Position numbers and translations under genes: made by a program. This document shows, piece after piece, positions 43,247-52,096 of a DNA stretch of 60,047 nucleotides (position 1 is the first letter of the stretch; each line of letters starts with the position of its first letter). This stretch comes from RGIG3002 sp045546775 (lineage in GTDB: Bacteria > Bacillota > Clostridia > Lachnospirales > Lachnospiraceae), in contig JAZQDM010000003.1 of the NCBI GenBank assembly GCA_045546775.1, positions 1-60,047 of the forward strand. The letters are read 5' to 3'. The notes under the pieces are model-generated. The model did no database searches, was not told the origin of the DNA, and was given only the letters and a program-made list of their open reading frames with translations.

Positions 43247-44170
43247 CTATTCTACACTCTCAACAAGATCCAAGTTTCTCTCAAAACTGTTTTTGAGACT
43301 AATCGTCTCACAAAACATATAATCCATATTCCCATTTATGGATATTTGTACTTTATTGACATTGGGCAATTCTACCAACGAATTTGTAATGGAGTAAATC
43401 GTTATTTCTGCATTCACGCCGGTTGTTTGCTTCAAAAAGCTTTCATCAAAGTTTACATAACAAGTCCCATCCTTGGAAGTAACACTCACTACTTTCGTTG
43501 ACGGATTTATCGTTGGATAAATTCCTTCTTGTTGCGTTCCGCTTATAAGCTGCTCCACAATCAGTTTTTCCATGGAAATGTTACTGCTGTACTGTACGGT
43601 ACGGTTTGTTTCTACCAATTTGTCACCGGTTTCATTTGCAAAATAAAGATGCAACTTCACACGTTCATATGCATTGATTTCATTTCCTTCATTGTCAACA
43701 AATGTATCGGCAGACATCGCACCAATCACATTCCCCAAATTATCCGTAAGCGGTTCGTCCCGTATTTGCATATTTACATAACTCACACCATCAATCTGTG
43801 TCAATGTGCGCACAATCGCTGCTCTCGTAAGCACTTCCTCAATGGAAGTCTGCTCTTTATAATGCTCATCAAAGGATAACGTCAACGTCCCATTATCAAG
43901 GGAATACGTCAACAATTTAAACTTACCGGCAAGGGGAGGCGTATATTCCAACTTATCCGGTACCTTCGCCATCTGTTCCAAAAGCTCCGGCAAAAGTCTT
44001 GTAATATCTTCCGTCTGCGTGACGTAGTCTTCGTACAAAACTTTTGTCTGTTCTTTGTTTACATAATGTATGCGGTATGTGGTTCCCGTTTCTTCTTCCT
44101 GCGCCTTGCCACAACCAATAAGAAAAAGTATTGTAAACAGTAATACAAAAATACTTTTACACTTTTTCAC
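43247..44170 (-). CDS. GerMN-domain lipoprotein
   Basis: A 307-residue lipoprotein (basic N-terminus, helix, lipobox LIGC near residue 20) with two GerMN-like repeats: about 70-150 (TLSFDEHYKEQTSIEEVLTRAAIVRTLTQIDGVSYV) and about 195-285 (CYVNFDESFLKQTTGVNAEITIYSITNSLVELPNVNKV). GerM-like proteins act in sporulation and germination at the cell envelope, but the domain also occurs in non-sporulators. GTG 44170 has AAGGAGG 7 nt upstream. It lies between the histidine kinase and comEC. Confidence 0.9.
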   Translation of the reverse strand: MKKCKSIFVLLFTILFLIGCGKAQEEETGTTYRIHYVNKEQTKVLYEDYVTQTEDITRLLPELLEQMAKVPDKLEYTPPLAGKFKLLTYSLDNGTLTLSFDEHYKEQTSIEEVLTRAAIVRTLTQIDGVSYVNMQIRDEPLTDNLGNVIGAMSADTFVDNEGNEINAYERVKLHLYFANETGDKLVETNRTVQYSSNISMEKLIVEQLISGTQQEGIYPTINPSTKVVSVTSKDGTCYVNFDESFLKQTTGVNAEITIYSITNSLVELPNVNKVQISINGNMDYMFCETISLKNSFERNLDLVESVE

Positions 44171-44231
44171 TGTTCTCCCTCCTTTCACCTATGCTGCGTA
44201 GCTTCTGTACTCCACGCAACACTATGTTCTA

Positions 44232-45695
44232 TCACTTAATATAGTTAAGCGGTACTTTGACAACAAATGTTGTACCTTCATTTTCTACACTGGATAATTT
44301 GATGGAACCACGATGCATCAATACTGCGCTTCTTGTAATCGCAAGTCCAAGCCCCGTACCACCGATTTCTCTGGAATGGGATTTGTCCACGCGATAAAAA
44401 CGCTCATAAATGTGCTCCATGGATTCTTCCGGAATTCCGATACCCGTGTCACTTACCTGCAATACAAAAAACTGATGATCCGCATCCAGCGTCACTTTTA
44501 CCGCGCCCTGCTCCTTGTTGTATTTGATTGCATTTTCTACAAGATTTGTAATGACAAGCGTCATCTTTACTTCATCCACTTCTGCCGTAACCGGACGTAT
44601 ACTCTCAAATACGACTTCTATATCACGTTTGCGCGCGATCGGTCTTAAACGTTTCAAAATTACTTCTGTAAGCTCATTGATATCCACCGTACTGATATTC
44701 AAATCTGCCGCCGTCTTGTCCAACTTTACAAGCGCAAGCAAGTCATTGATAATTTTATCTTCACGGTCAATTTCCGCCGCAATGTCTTCCAAAAATTCTT
44801 TGTAAAGTTCTGCCGGCACCTCTTCCTGGGCAAGCAAAGAATCTGCCAAAACTTTTACAGATGTAATCGGTGTTTTTAATTCGTGGGACACATTTGCCAC
44901 AAATTCCTGTCTGGAATTGTCCAACCGACGCATTCTGGAAAGTACCTCATTGAACGCGGCGACAATATGCAACGTCTCTGCATAATCCGGCACATAATGA
45001 AGCTCTGCGGAATACCCTTCCTTAATATCGCTGATTGCTTGTGTCAAATGTGTAAAAGGACGTACTAGCATTCCGGATAATCCATAGGCACTCATACACA
45101 CAATAACTGCAAGCATAATTTGCAATATAATAGCCTTTCTTCCTAAAATTTCCAACGTATTCTCAATACTACCCGTAGAGACACTGGTCAACATAACTCC
45201 TTCTATTTTTTGTGGTGGCTCTGTTTCCAACGCTTCGGTTGTAGTTAACATAATTGGCGTAGTCAATTCAATATAGCCGTTCGTCTCATCGTAATTGGAT
45301 ACTGTTTCTCCCCGAAAACACTTGATGACTTCCTCCGAAATAACAGTTTTCCCTTCACTGATTCCATATGTGTCTTTCACAACTTTAAAATTAGCGTTCA
45401 CAATAAGGACACGTCCGTCATACAGACTGGAAATCTGATCCAGCTCTGCATTAATTACACCGGAAGAAGTGTCCTGTAAATAATTATAATTCAACAAATG
45501 ATCTGCAATGATTTTCATCTGGGACTGCAAATCGGAAATTCGAAGAGAAACCGCTCTTTCTTCGTAATTATTCAAAATTCCGACCTGTATCAAGACGCTC
45601 GGTATAATGCCGGCTGCCAGAATGATAAGAAATATTTTGGCCCGCAAACTTTTCCATGTCAAAAAGTGGGCTCTTCTTCTGCTTTTTTCCCACAT
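44232..45695 (-). CDS. Membrane sensor histidine kinase (OmpR-system partner)
   Basis: A 487-residue kinase: two helices flanking an extracytoplasmic sensor (about 40-185), a HAMP linker (SGMLVRPFTHLTQAISDIKEG), the H-box FVANVSHELKTPITSVK with the phospho-accepting histidine, N-box LVENAIKYN, G1 DTGIGIP and G2 GGTGLGLAI. The organisation is like PhoR/WalK but without a PAS domain that I can recognise. ATG 45695 follows the response-regulator stop by 14 nt. Stimulus unknown. Confidence 0.95.
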   Translation of the reverse strand: MWEKSRRRAHFLTWKSLRAKIFLIILAAGIIPSVLIQVGILNNYEERAVSLRISDLQSQMKIIADHLLNYNYLQDTSSGVINAELDQISSLYDGRVLIVNANFKVVKDTYGISEGKTVISEEVIKCFRGETVSNYDETNGYIELTTPIMLTTTEALETEPPQKIEGVMLTSVSTGSIENTLEILGRKAIILQIMLAVIVCMSAYGLSGMLVRPFTHLTQAISDIKEGYSAELHYVPDYAETLHIVAAFNEVLSRMRRLDNSRQEFVANVSHELKTPITSVKVLADSLLAQEEVPAELYKEFLEDIAAEIDREDKIINDLLALVKLDKTAADLNISTVDINELTEVILKRLRPIARKRDIEVVFESIRPVTAEVDEVKMTLVITNLVENAIKYNKEQGAVKVTLDADHQFFVLQVSDTGIGIPEESMEHIYERFYRVDKSHSREIGGTGLGLAITRSAVLMHRGSIKLSSVENEGTTFVVKVPLNYIK

Positions 45696-45709
45696 AAGAA
45701 TGCATCCTC

Positions 45710-46396
45710 TCAGGCTTTGTAATAATAACCAACACCCCATTTTGTGTGCACATATTTCGGCTCACTTGGCGAACTTTCAATTTTTTCGCGCAATCTGCGG
45801 ATATGAACATCTACCGTACGGACATCCCCCGGATAGTCTGCACCCCATACAAGTTTCAAAAGCTGCTCCCTTCCGTACACCTTGTTCGGATTCATAACCA
45901 AAAGCTCTAACATCTCGAATTCTTTTGCCGTAAGATTCACTTCTTTTCCGCAAATATAAACTCTTCTGTTTTCACAGTCCAGTTTCATGTCGCCGTTTTC
46001 AATCAATGTTGGCGCTGCCACTTCCTCTTTCCGGTTCGTTCTGCGCATAATCGCTTTGATACGCGCTTTTACTTCCAAAATATTAAACGGTTTTGTAATA
46101 TAATCGTCTGCACCATATTCCAAACCAAGAATTTTATCCATGTCATCGCCTTTTGCAGTTAACATAACTATGGGGACATTAGAAAATTCACGTATCTGCT
46201 GACATACTTCAAAACCGTTCAACTTAGGAAGCATAACATCCAGCAATACGATGTCATACGGATTCTGTTTTGCATACTGCACTGCCTCTTCTCCGTCATA
46301 AGCACAGTCTACTTCCATGCCATCCTGCTCCAAACTGAAACGGATTCCTTTTACAATCAATTTTTCATCATCTACAACTAATACTTTCTGTCCCAT
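45710..46396 (-). CDS. OmpR/PhoB-family response regulator
   Basis: A 228-residue regulator: receiver domain with acidic pocket DD (9-10), phospho-acceptor D53 and K in YITKPF, followed by a winged-helix DNA-binding domain ending DVRTVDVHIRRLREKIE...WGVGYYYK. It resembles WalR/PhoP in length and linker. AGGAG lies 4 nt before ATG 46396. Paired with the kinase just downstream. Confidence 0.96.
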   Translation of the reverse strand: MGQKVLVVDDEKLIVKGIRFSLEQDGMEVDCAYDGEEAVQYAKQNPYDIVLLDVMLPKLNGFEVCQQIREFSNVPIVMLTAKGDDMDKILGLEYGADDYITKPFNILEVKARIKAIMRRTNRKEEVAAPTLIENGDMKLDCENRRVYICGKEVNLTAKEFEMLELLVMNPNKVYGREQLLKLVWGADYPGDVRTVDVHIRRLREKIESSPSEPKYVHTKWGVGYYYKA

Positions 46397-46433
46397 AGTG
46401 CTCCTATCTGACCTAACCTGTCCGGCTGCTTTG

Positions 46434-47045
46434 CTAATTCACACAAATTGCATCTTTTATTTTTTCATAAGCTCCCTCTTTGATTCCGGAAACTTTCATA
46501 ATCTCTTCTTTACTGGAAAAAGAACCGTGTTTTTCCCGATAAGCAATAATACTTTTTGCCCGACTCTCACCGATTCCGGAAAGAGTCATCAATTGCGTTA
46601 AATCTGCCGTATTGATATTCACAAGATTGCTTTTCCTGTTATCCGGTGCCGGTTGCGCTTCTGACTTGGTGGGAATGTAAATCTGCATCCCGTCCGTCAC
46701 GACTGCTGCCTGATTTTGGTAGGAATCGTTCGCATCTTCCCGCAAACCGCCCGCAAGCACAATTGCATCGTAAATCCGGCTTCCCGTCGCAAGCTCATAG
46801 ACCCCGGGATTTTTCACTGCTCCACAAATATGTACGAAGCAGACGGACTGCTCCGATGTCGGTTCCTGCCTCTGCTCGGTTTCCTGCTCCGACAGTAATT
46901 CTGCTTGTGTTTCCGGCATAGAATCCTGCAACAGATACGTGGGTTCTTCTTTTCCACATCCGCCTAACAACATGCTGATACTTAATATGACATACCAACA
47001 CCACAAAAAGTTTATTGTTCTTTTTATTTCTTTTTTGCATTGCAT
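46434..47045 (-). CDS. ComEA-like DNA-binding competence lipoprotein
   Basis: A 203-residue protein with a signal peptide and lipobox (MLLGGC), a low-complexity E/Q/T linker, an SLBB domain (VHICGAVKNPGVYELATGSRI) and a C-terminal pair of helix-hairpin-helix motifs (VNINTADLTQLMTLSGIGESRAKSI...). This is the ComEA layout, but membrane attachment is by lipid rather than a transmembrane helix. It binds double-stranded DNA for delivery to ComEC. ATG 47045 has GGAG 7 nt upstream. Confidence 0.93.
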   Translation of the reverse strand: MQCKKEIKRTINFLWCWYVILSISMLLGGCGKEEPTYLLQDSMPETQAELLSEQETEQRQEPTSEQSVCFVHICGAVKNPGVYELATGSRIYDAIVLAGGLREDANDSYQNQAAVVTDGMQIYIPTKSEAQPAPDNRKSNLVNINTADLTQLMTLSGIGESRAKSIIAYREKHGSFSSKEEIMKVSGIKEGAYEKIKDAICVN

Positions 47046-47150
47046 AAGTTCTCTCCGTTCCGAGAGAAGGCCCCTCATGCATCTCTTTCATTGTATGTCA
47101 AAAAAATTCATTCCGCAAGCGGACTTTTTCGTTTTCTATCGCTTATTTTC

Positions 47151-47582
47151 TTAAGATTTTTTGAACATAATTACACCGATAATAGCTATCACCATTCCGA
47201 TTGCTTTTCGAAGCTCAAAGGGCTGTTTTTCGGTTCCCCAAATGCCCAAAAGTTCAATCACATAAGCAATAATCAGCTGTGAAATAACGATCAACATTGC
47301 TGCCTGTGCCGGTCCCAGCATCTCCATACTTTTGATAACCGTATAGGTAATAAATGCGCCAATTACGCCGCCGAGCAGCATGTACTTCGGCTCCACCTTA
47401 AAAAGAGCAGTAACCGGAGTCTTTTCAAACATCCCCCAAGCGATAAGACAAACCACAAGGGCGGATGCCTGCACAAATCCGTTGGCAAGCCATACGCTTG
47501 AATTTTTTGTAACCGCCGTATTAAACACTCCCTGCACACTCATAAGCGCTCCCGAAATGAGCGCAATCAGAATCCCTAACAT
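47151..47582 (-). CDS. DMT-superfamily membrane protein (YdcZ/DUF606)
   Basis: A 143-residue protein of four to five helices. GALMSVQGVFNTAVTK and GPAQAAMLIVISQLIIAYVIE are typical of the DUF606 branch of the drug/metabolite transporter superfamily; such half-length members usually dimerise. Foldback element B lies 41 nt upstream of its ATG. Substrate unknown. Confidence 0.9.
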   Translation of the reverse strand: MLGILIALISGALMSVQGVFNTAVTKNSSVWLANGFVQASALVVCLIAWGMFEKTPVTALFKVEPKYMLLGGVIGAFITYTVIKSMEMLGPAQAAMLIVISQLIIAYVIELLGIWGTEKQPFELRKAIGMVIAIIGVIMFKKS

Positions 47583-47623
47583 ACGATACCGCCTTTCGTT
47601 TTTGATTTAATTTTTGAAGTTTG

Positions 47624-47866
47624 TTTGTCTGTGAAGTGTGTGCACATATGGTATGGTAGACTTATTCGGAAACTAAGAAATACTAAGCGCCTTACTTGAA
47701 CTGTTAATCCAATCACGAAACCGGCGTATATTCGCCATCCATGGCTCACTTACGCCTTTTTCGGACATCGTGTCCGAAAATTTCTAGGCATTATTAAGGC
47801 ACTAAGTATTTCTATGTTTCCTTCTAATGCCTACCTCACCATATGTGCACGCACTTCACAGACAAA
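47624..47866 (+). repeat. Foldback element B (243 bp)
   Basis: Arms of about 70 bp: left TTTGTCTGTGAAGTGTGTGC, right GCACGCACTTCACAGACAAA, continuing with ACATATGGT/ACCATATGT and GAAATACTAAG/CTAAGTATTTC. The core carries HP1 (GGCGTA...GCCATCCATGGC...TACGCC, about 47723-47756) and HP2 (TTCGGACATCGTGTCCGAA, 47760-47778). No ORF. It lies between the divergent DMT and M50 genes. The rest of this gap (47867-48090) is AT-rich with no promoter I would defend. Confidence 0.85.
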
Positions 47867-48090
47867 TCATAATTTTTCATAATTCAATTCTCTTTCCTCA
47901 TTTTTCCCGAAAGATGGTAAATTATGCAGACTTAATCTGTTGATATTTATTCTTGATTGTGGGTTAAGGAGATTGCGAAAATAAAACACATGCAACTAGG
48001 GTGGTATTTGTATAACAATTTACAATTACTCAGCAACCATGATATATTAAGTCAAGGGTCGAAACATTTACATTTCGCGGAGAAAAAAAT

Positions 48091-49251
48091 ATGGAAAACA
48101 ATACATCAAAAAAGAACAGCAAAAAAAGGATATATGGTGTCCTCATTATTTTGTGCGGCTTATTCGTTAGTTTTTTAGGTGGTTATATTTTCGGAAAAAT
48201 CATGGATTCTAAACCGGGAAGTTCTGCTACCCCCGGTGAAGTGCTGTTTATACTAGGTTTTGTCATACTGATTGCCTACCTTTCTGTATTTATTCATATC
48301 GTGATACATGAAGCAGGTCATCTGATCTGTGGATTAATTACCGGTTATCGCTTTTCCTCCTTCCGTATCGGAAGCTTCATGTTCGTGAAAGAAAACGAAA
48401 AGCTTCGTTTAAAAAGGCATTCTCTGGCAGGTACTGGCGGACAATGTTTAATGAATCCGCCCAACTTACAAGAAGGGAAAATGCCTTATGTTCTATATAA
48501 CCTGGGCGGCGTTATATTCAATATAAGTCTTTCTGTTGTCTGCATTATCCTTGCTTACTTTTTCAGACAAAATAAGTACTTTTTTGTTGGTGCAATCATT
48601 TTTTCGCTTGTAGGCTTATTCATTGCTTTTCTCAACGGTTGTCCTATCCCCGGTAAAGCTTTAGACAGCAACGACGGGAATAATATCAAAAATATCCGCA
48701 AAAGTGCTAATGCCCTCAAAGCATTTTGGGTGCAGATGAAAATTGTGGAAGAAACCGCCAACGGAAAAATTTTAAAAGAAATGCCTATAGACTGGTTTGA
48801 AATGCCGGAAGATAACGAACTCGACAACAGCATGGTGGCTACGCAGGCTGTACTATATTGCAGTCGTTTAATGGATGAAGGAAACTATGAAAATGCCCGC
48901 AAATGTATGGAAGAACTGCTTAACAAGCAAACAGGAATGGTAGATATCCACCGTAATATGCTAATCAACGAGATTATATACTGCGAAATTGTTGGTGAAA
49001 ACCGCACAGAATACATAGAAAAGCTTATGACTGCGGAACACAAGAAATTCCGAAAAAGCATGAAAACATCTCCTGCGATTCTGCGTACAGAATATCTGTA
49101 TCTTTTATGTGTAAAGAAAGAGGAGGAGAAAGCAAAAAGAGTATTGCTTGACTTTGACAAAGCAGCATTAAAATATCCGTACGCTCAAGATATAAAAACA
49201 GAACGAGAGCTAATTGCGTACGCAAAAAAACGATACTATGAGAGAAGTTAA
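48091..49251 (+). CDS. M50-family membrane metalloprotease with C-terminal helical domain
   Basis: A 386-residue protein. The first 200 residues hold about six hydrophobic segments with the zinc motif HEAGH (73-77) in the second pair and a later PGKALDSNDG that fits the third-ligand loop of site-2 proteases. The C-terminal 170 residues are soluble and helical, resembling TPR-type repeats (MATQAVLYCSRLMDEGNYENARKCM-like units). This build suggests intramembrane proteolysis with a protein-binding tail. GCGGAG lies 8 nt before ATG 48091. No anti-sigma factor or peptide partner is adjacent. Confidence 0.85.
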   Translation: MENNTSKKNSKKRIYGVLIILCGLFVSFLGGYIFGKIMDSKPGSSATPGEVLFILGFVILIAYLSVFIHIVIHEAGHLICGLITGYRFSSFRIGSFMFVKENEKLRLKRHSLAGTGGQCLMNPPNLQEGKMPYVLYNLGGVIFNISLSVVCIILAYFFRQNKYFFVGAIIFSLVGLFIAFLNGCPIPGKALDSNDGNNIKNIRKSANALKAFWVQMKIVEETANGKILKEMPIDWFEMPEDNELDNSMVATQAVLYCSRLMDEGNYENARKCMEELLNKQTGMVDIHRNMLINEIIYCEIVGENRTEYIEKLMTAEHKKFRKSMKTSPAILRTEYLYLLCVKKEEEKAKRVLLDFDKAALKYPYAQDIKTERELIAYAKKRYYERS

Positions 49252-49275
49252 CCCCGACATCACTGTCGGGGTTTT
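49250..49275. terminator. Terminator between the M50 gene and the solute-binding protein gene
   Basis: CCCCGACA (49252-49259) pairs perfectly with TGTCGGGG (49264-49271) across a 4-nt loop; TTTTG follows on the plus strand. It serves the convergent genes on both sides. Confidence 0.85.
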
Positions 49276-49278
49276 GCT

Positions 49279-50847
49279 TTATTCACTCTCTTCGGTTGTC
49301 GCTTCCGTAGTCGTTTCTTCGGTTTCGTCAAATTCGCCTTCCCAGAATTCTTCCACGGTTTCTGCTTCTTCTTCAATGTATTCTTCCGTCACAGCTTCGC
49401 CTGCCACCTGGCTCAAAATCTGCTCCGAAAGTGCTTTTAATGTGTCATTCACGTCATTTCCGTCCCAAATGTTTGTATAAGCAATTTCCAGCTGAATCCA
49501 GAAGTTACTTGTCTCAATCATCTTTGGAAGAGGAATGGATTTTTCATACTCATGGCGGAATGCATTGAGTTTTTCATTCGCATACGGCACATCCGTTGTG
49601 GCGGCAAGCTTGCCTGTACGATCATACAAACCTTCCGAGTATTCCCCTACAAGGAATGCTGCAAAGTGGTTTGCCTGTTCCTTTTTTTCCGAAAAACCGT
49701 TTACCACAACACCATTTGTCACGGAAAGGGAACGTCCCTCCAGCTTTGCACTGGGATTGGGTACGAGCGTCATACCGTATTCATACTGGAATGTTCCGTC
49801 CGCTTTTGCTGTTTCCAAAAGCGGTACCGCATCAGACGTTGCAATCGTATAAAGTACTTTGCCTTCCACGAATTCCTGCAAAATGTCCGCATACTCTACG
49901 TCCTGCGTGTCAATGGAAAAGAACTGATTCAAATCCTGATACACCTTCAGACAGGAGATGGTATCCAAATTATAAATATCAATGTTGTTGATATCGTCAC
50001 CGGCTTCTCCACCGACAATCATATATTTCCCGGAAAAGAAATAGCTGTAAAAAATGTCCGTAACGTCCCATTTGAAAATACTTTGTACCTGTTCCGGCGC
50101 ATCGTAGCTGTCCGCAAATGCCAATAGCTCATCCATGTCTTGTGGCAACGCTTCGTTCACTTTTTGCTCCAGTTGCTCCGGGGTAAGCTCCGTTGCCTGC
50201 TCGGTTGCTTCTGTTGTGGCATCCAAAGCTTCCTGCACTTCGCCGTTTGCCAGCTCGTCTTTGTCAGCCTCTTCGATAACATCCATCGCAGCTTCGCCTT
50301 CGGCCGCATCTTTTTCAGCCTGAATCTGCGCCTTTACGTACTCTTCCAAATACGTCTCATTATACAAAAGTACACTGGTCTCATAATAAAACGGATAAGC
50401 AATGATTTTTCCGTTATAGCTTACCGCATCCAGCGCCGTCTGCGGAAAATGTTCCGTCGTGCAAAGTCCGGCATCATCCCATACTTCGCTGGCAAGCCCG
50501 GCTAACCACGCTTTTTCCAACGAATCGTTGCTGACAATGAACAAATCCGGCATCTCTTCACCGGACACGGAATGCTCATTGAGCACTTCCAAATAGTCAC
50601 GGCCGGTTGTTAAATGGGGCACAATACGCACGCCATATTTTTCATTGTAAGCTACCGTTGCACTGTTCAAATAATCGGTTAAGCTTTCATCCATGTACCA
50701 CAAATACAACGTATCCTTATCCATAGCGAAAAGTTCCTTCTCTTCCACCGGATTTTGGATTTCCATTCCTGTGATACCTACAAACCATACTGCAACAGCG
50801 AGCACACACACAATGAGTGCTGCTGCCAAACGCTCTTTAAATTTCAT
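49279..50847 (-). CDS. Extracellular solute-binding protein, family 1-like, membrane anchored
   Basis: A 522-residue protein with one N-terminal helix (about 8-27) but no lipobox cysteine, then a maltose-type binding fold (DKDTLYLWYMDESLTDYLN..., ...GKIIAYPFYYETSVLLYNETYLEEY). It contains an acidic, low-complexity insertion at about 185-235 (repeats of EATEQATEL type) and a Thr/Glu-rich C-terminal tail. No permease or ATPase gene is adjacent. Its ATG overlaps the argD stop by 11 nt with the SD inside argD, so it is the last gene of the arginine operon. A role in sugar or amino acid capture is uncertain. Confidence 0.82.
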   Translation of the reverse strand: MKFKERLAAALIVCVLAVAVWFVGITGMEIQNPVEEKELFAMDKDTLYLWYMDESLTDYLNSATVAYNEKYGVRIVPHLTTGRDYLEVLNEHSVSGEEMPDLFIVSNDSLEKAWLAGLASEVWDDAGLCTTEHFPQTALDAVSYNGKIIAYPFYYETSVLLYNETYLEEYVKAQIQAEKDAAEGEAAMDVIEEADKDELANGEVQEALDATTEATEQATELTPEQLEQKVNEALPQDMDELLAFADSYDAPEQVQSIFKWDVTDIFYSYFFSGKYMIVGGEAGDDINNIDIYNLDTISCLKVYQDLNQFFSIDTQDVEYADILQEFVEGKVLYTIATSDAVPLLETAKADGTFQYEYGMTLVPNPSAKLEGRSLSVTNGVVVNGFSEKKEQANHFAAFLVGEYSEGLYDRTGKLAATTDVPYANEKLNAFRHEYEKSIPLPKMIETSNFWIQLEIAYTNIWDGNDVNDTLKALSEQILSQVAGEAVTEEYIEEEAETVEEFWEGEFDETEETTTEATTEESE

Positions 50848-52030
50848 CGATACACTCCGTCAAAATAGCAATCATCGCATCTACATCTTCTTTGGAAATA
50901 ACAAGGGGCGGCACAAAACGAATAATATGTGTTCCCGCATTAATCAAAATCAAGCCTTTTTCAAGTGCCTTGTTGATTACATCTGCCACCGGCATTTTAA
51001 AGACAAGTCCCTGCATCAGTCCGAGACCTCTTCTTGTCTCGATGCAATCGTATTTGTCTGCCAGTTTGTTCAGCTGTTCTTCCAAATAAACGGATACCTC
51101 ATTTACGTTATCCAAAATATGCTGTTCTTCAAACAAATCAAGCACTTTACTGATTGCCGCAGTTGCAAGCGGATTTCCGCCGTACGTCGTACCATGGTCG
51201 CCGCTTGTCAAAGAAGACTGTGCCACTTCCTCTGTCATAAGGAACGCACCTACCGGCACACCGCAACCAAGTGCCTTTGCTGTCGTCATGATGTCCGGTT
51301 TCACACCGTAACGCTGCCATGCATACATGGTGCCGCATCTTCCCATGCCGCACTGGATTTCGTCCAAAATAAGCAAAATATCATGCTCGTCGCAAAGCGC
51401 GCGCACGCCTTCGATAAACTCTTTTTCGGCCGGATAAATGCCGCCTTCGCCCTGCACGGTTTCAAAAATAATGGCACATGTTTTGTCTGTGATGCATGCC
51501 TTTACGCTTTCCAAATCGTTCATCTGTGCAAACTTCACATTGCCAATCATGGGCTCAAACGCTTCTCTGTACTTCGGATTTCCTGTTACAGAAAGGGCGC
51601 CGAATGTTCTGCCGTGGAAAGAATGTTCCATCGCAATGATTTCATGGTCGTTTTTTCCATCTTTCAAAAAGGCATGTTTTCTTGCTGCTTTCAAGGCACC
51701 TTCCACTGCTTCTGCACCACTGTTTGTAAAGAAAACACGGTCCATACCGGACACTTTTTTCATTTTCTTTGCCGCTTCAATCGCCGGCACATTGTAATAA
51801 TAGTTGGATGTGTGAATCAGCTTGTCAATCTGGTTTTTGAGCGCATCGTTGTACGCTTTGTTGTTGTATCCCAATGCAAAAACCGCAATACCCGAAACAA
51901 AATCCAAATATTCTTTTCCGTTTATGTCATACAAATGCACGCCGTCGCCCTTATCAAGAACTACCTGATATCTGTTGTATGTGTGGAGAAGGGCTTTTTC
52001 TGCGTCCTCGATATATTCCTGCATGTTCAT
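50837..52030 (-). CDS. argD: Acetylornithine aminotransferase ArgD
   Basis: A 397-residue class III PLP aminotransferase. FTNSGAEAVEGALKAARKHA, HSFHGRTFGALSVTG, LILDEIQCGMGRCG and TTAKALGCGVPVGA (Schiff-base lysine) are visible. It converts N-acetylglutamate semialdehyde to N-acetylornithine. ATG 52030 has AGGAGG 6 nt upstream; a longer GTG frame is not needed. Confidence 0.96.
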   Translation of the reverse strand: MNMQEYIEDAEKALLHTYNRYQVVLDKGDGVHLYDINGKEYLDFVSGIAVFALGYNNKAYNDALKNQIDKLIHTSNYYYNVPAIEAAKKMKKVSGMDRVFFTNSGAEAVEGALKAARKHAFLKDGKNDHEIIAMEHSFHGRTFGALSVTGNPKYREAFEPMIGNVKFAQMNDLESVKACITDKTCAIIFETVQGEGGIYPAEKEFIEGVRALCDEHDILLILDEIQCGMGRCGTMYAWQRYGVKPDIMTTAKALGCGVPVGAFLMTEEVAQSSLTSGDHGTTYGGNPLATAAISKVLDLFEEQHILDNVNEVSVYLEEQLNKLADKYDCIETRRGLGLMQGLVFKMPVADVINKALEKGLILINAGTHIIRFVPPLVISKEDVDAMIAILTECIDEI

Positions 52031-52096
52031 AATCTGCCTCCTAACGCCTGCCCGATGCGTATGCACTTTTCTTTGTGCTTCCGCCAGGCATAAACC

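Noticed and set aside
47981..48030. T-box-like AGGGTGGTA upstream of the M50 gene
   Set aside because: Only a short match; no stem I, specifier loop or terminator, and the downstream gene is not a T-box target.
47957..48178. 73-codon plus-strand frame overlapping the M50 start
   Set aside because: It overlaps the start of the better supported M50 gene in another frame and no SD fits.
50693..52093. 466-codon plus-strand frame opposite argD
   Set aside because: Antisense shadow of argD and its neighbour; cysteine/histidine-rich composition and no SD.
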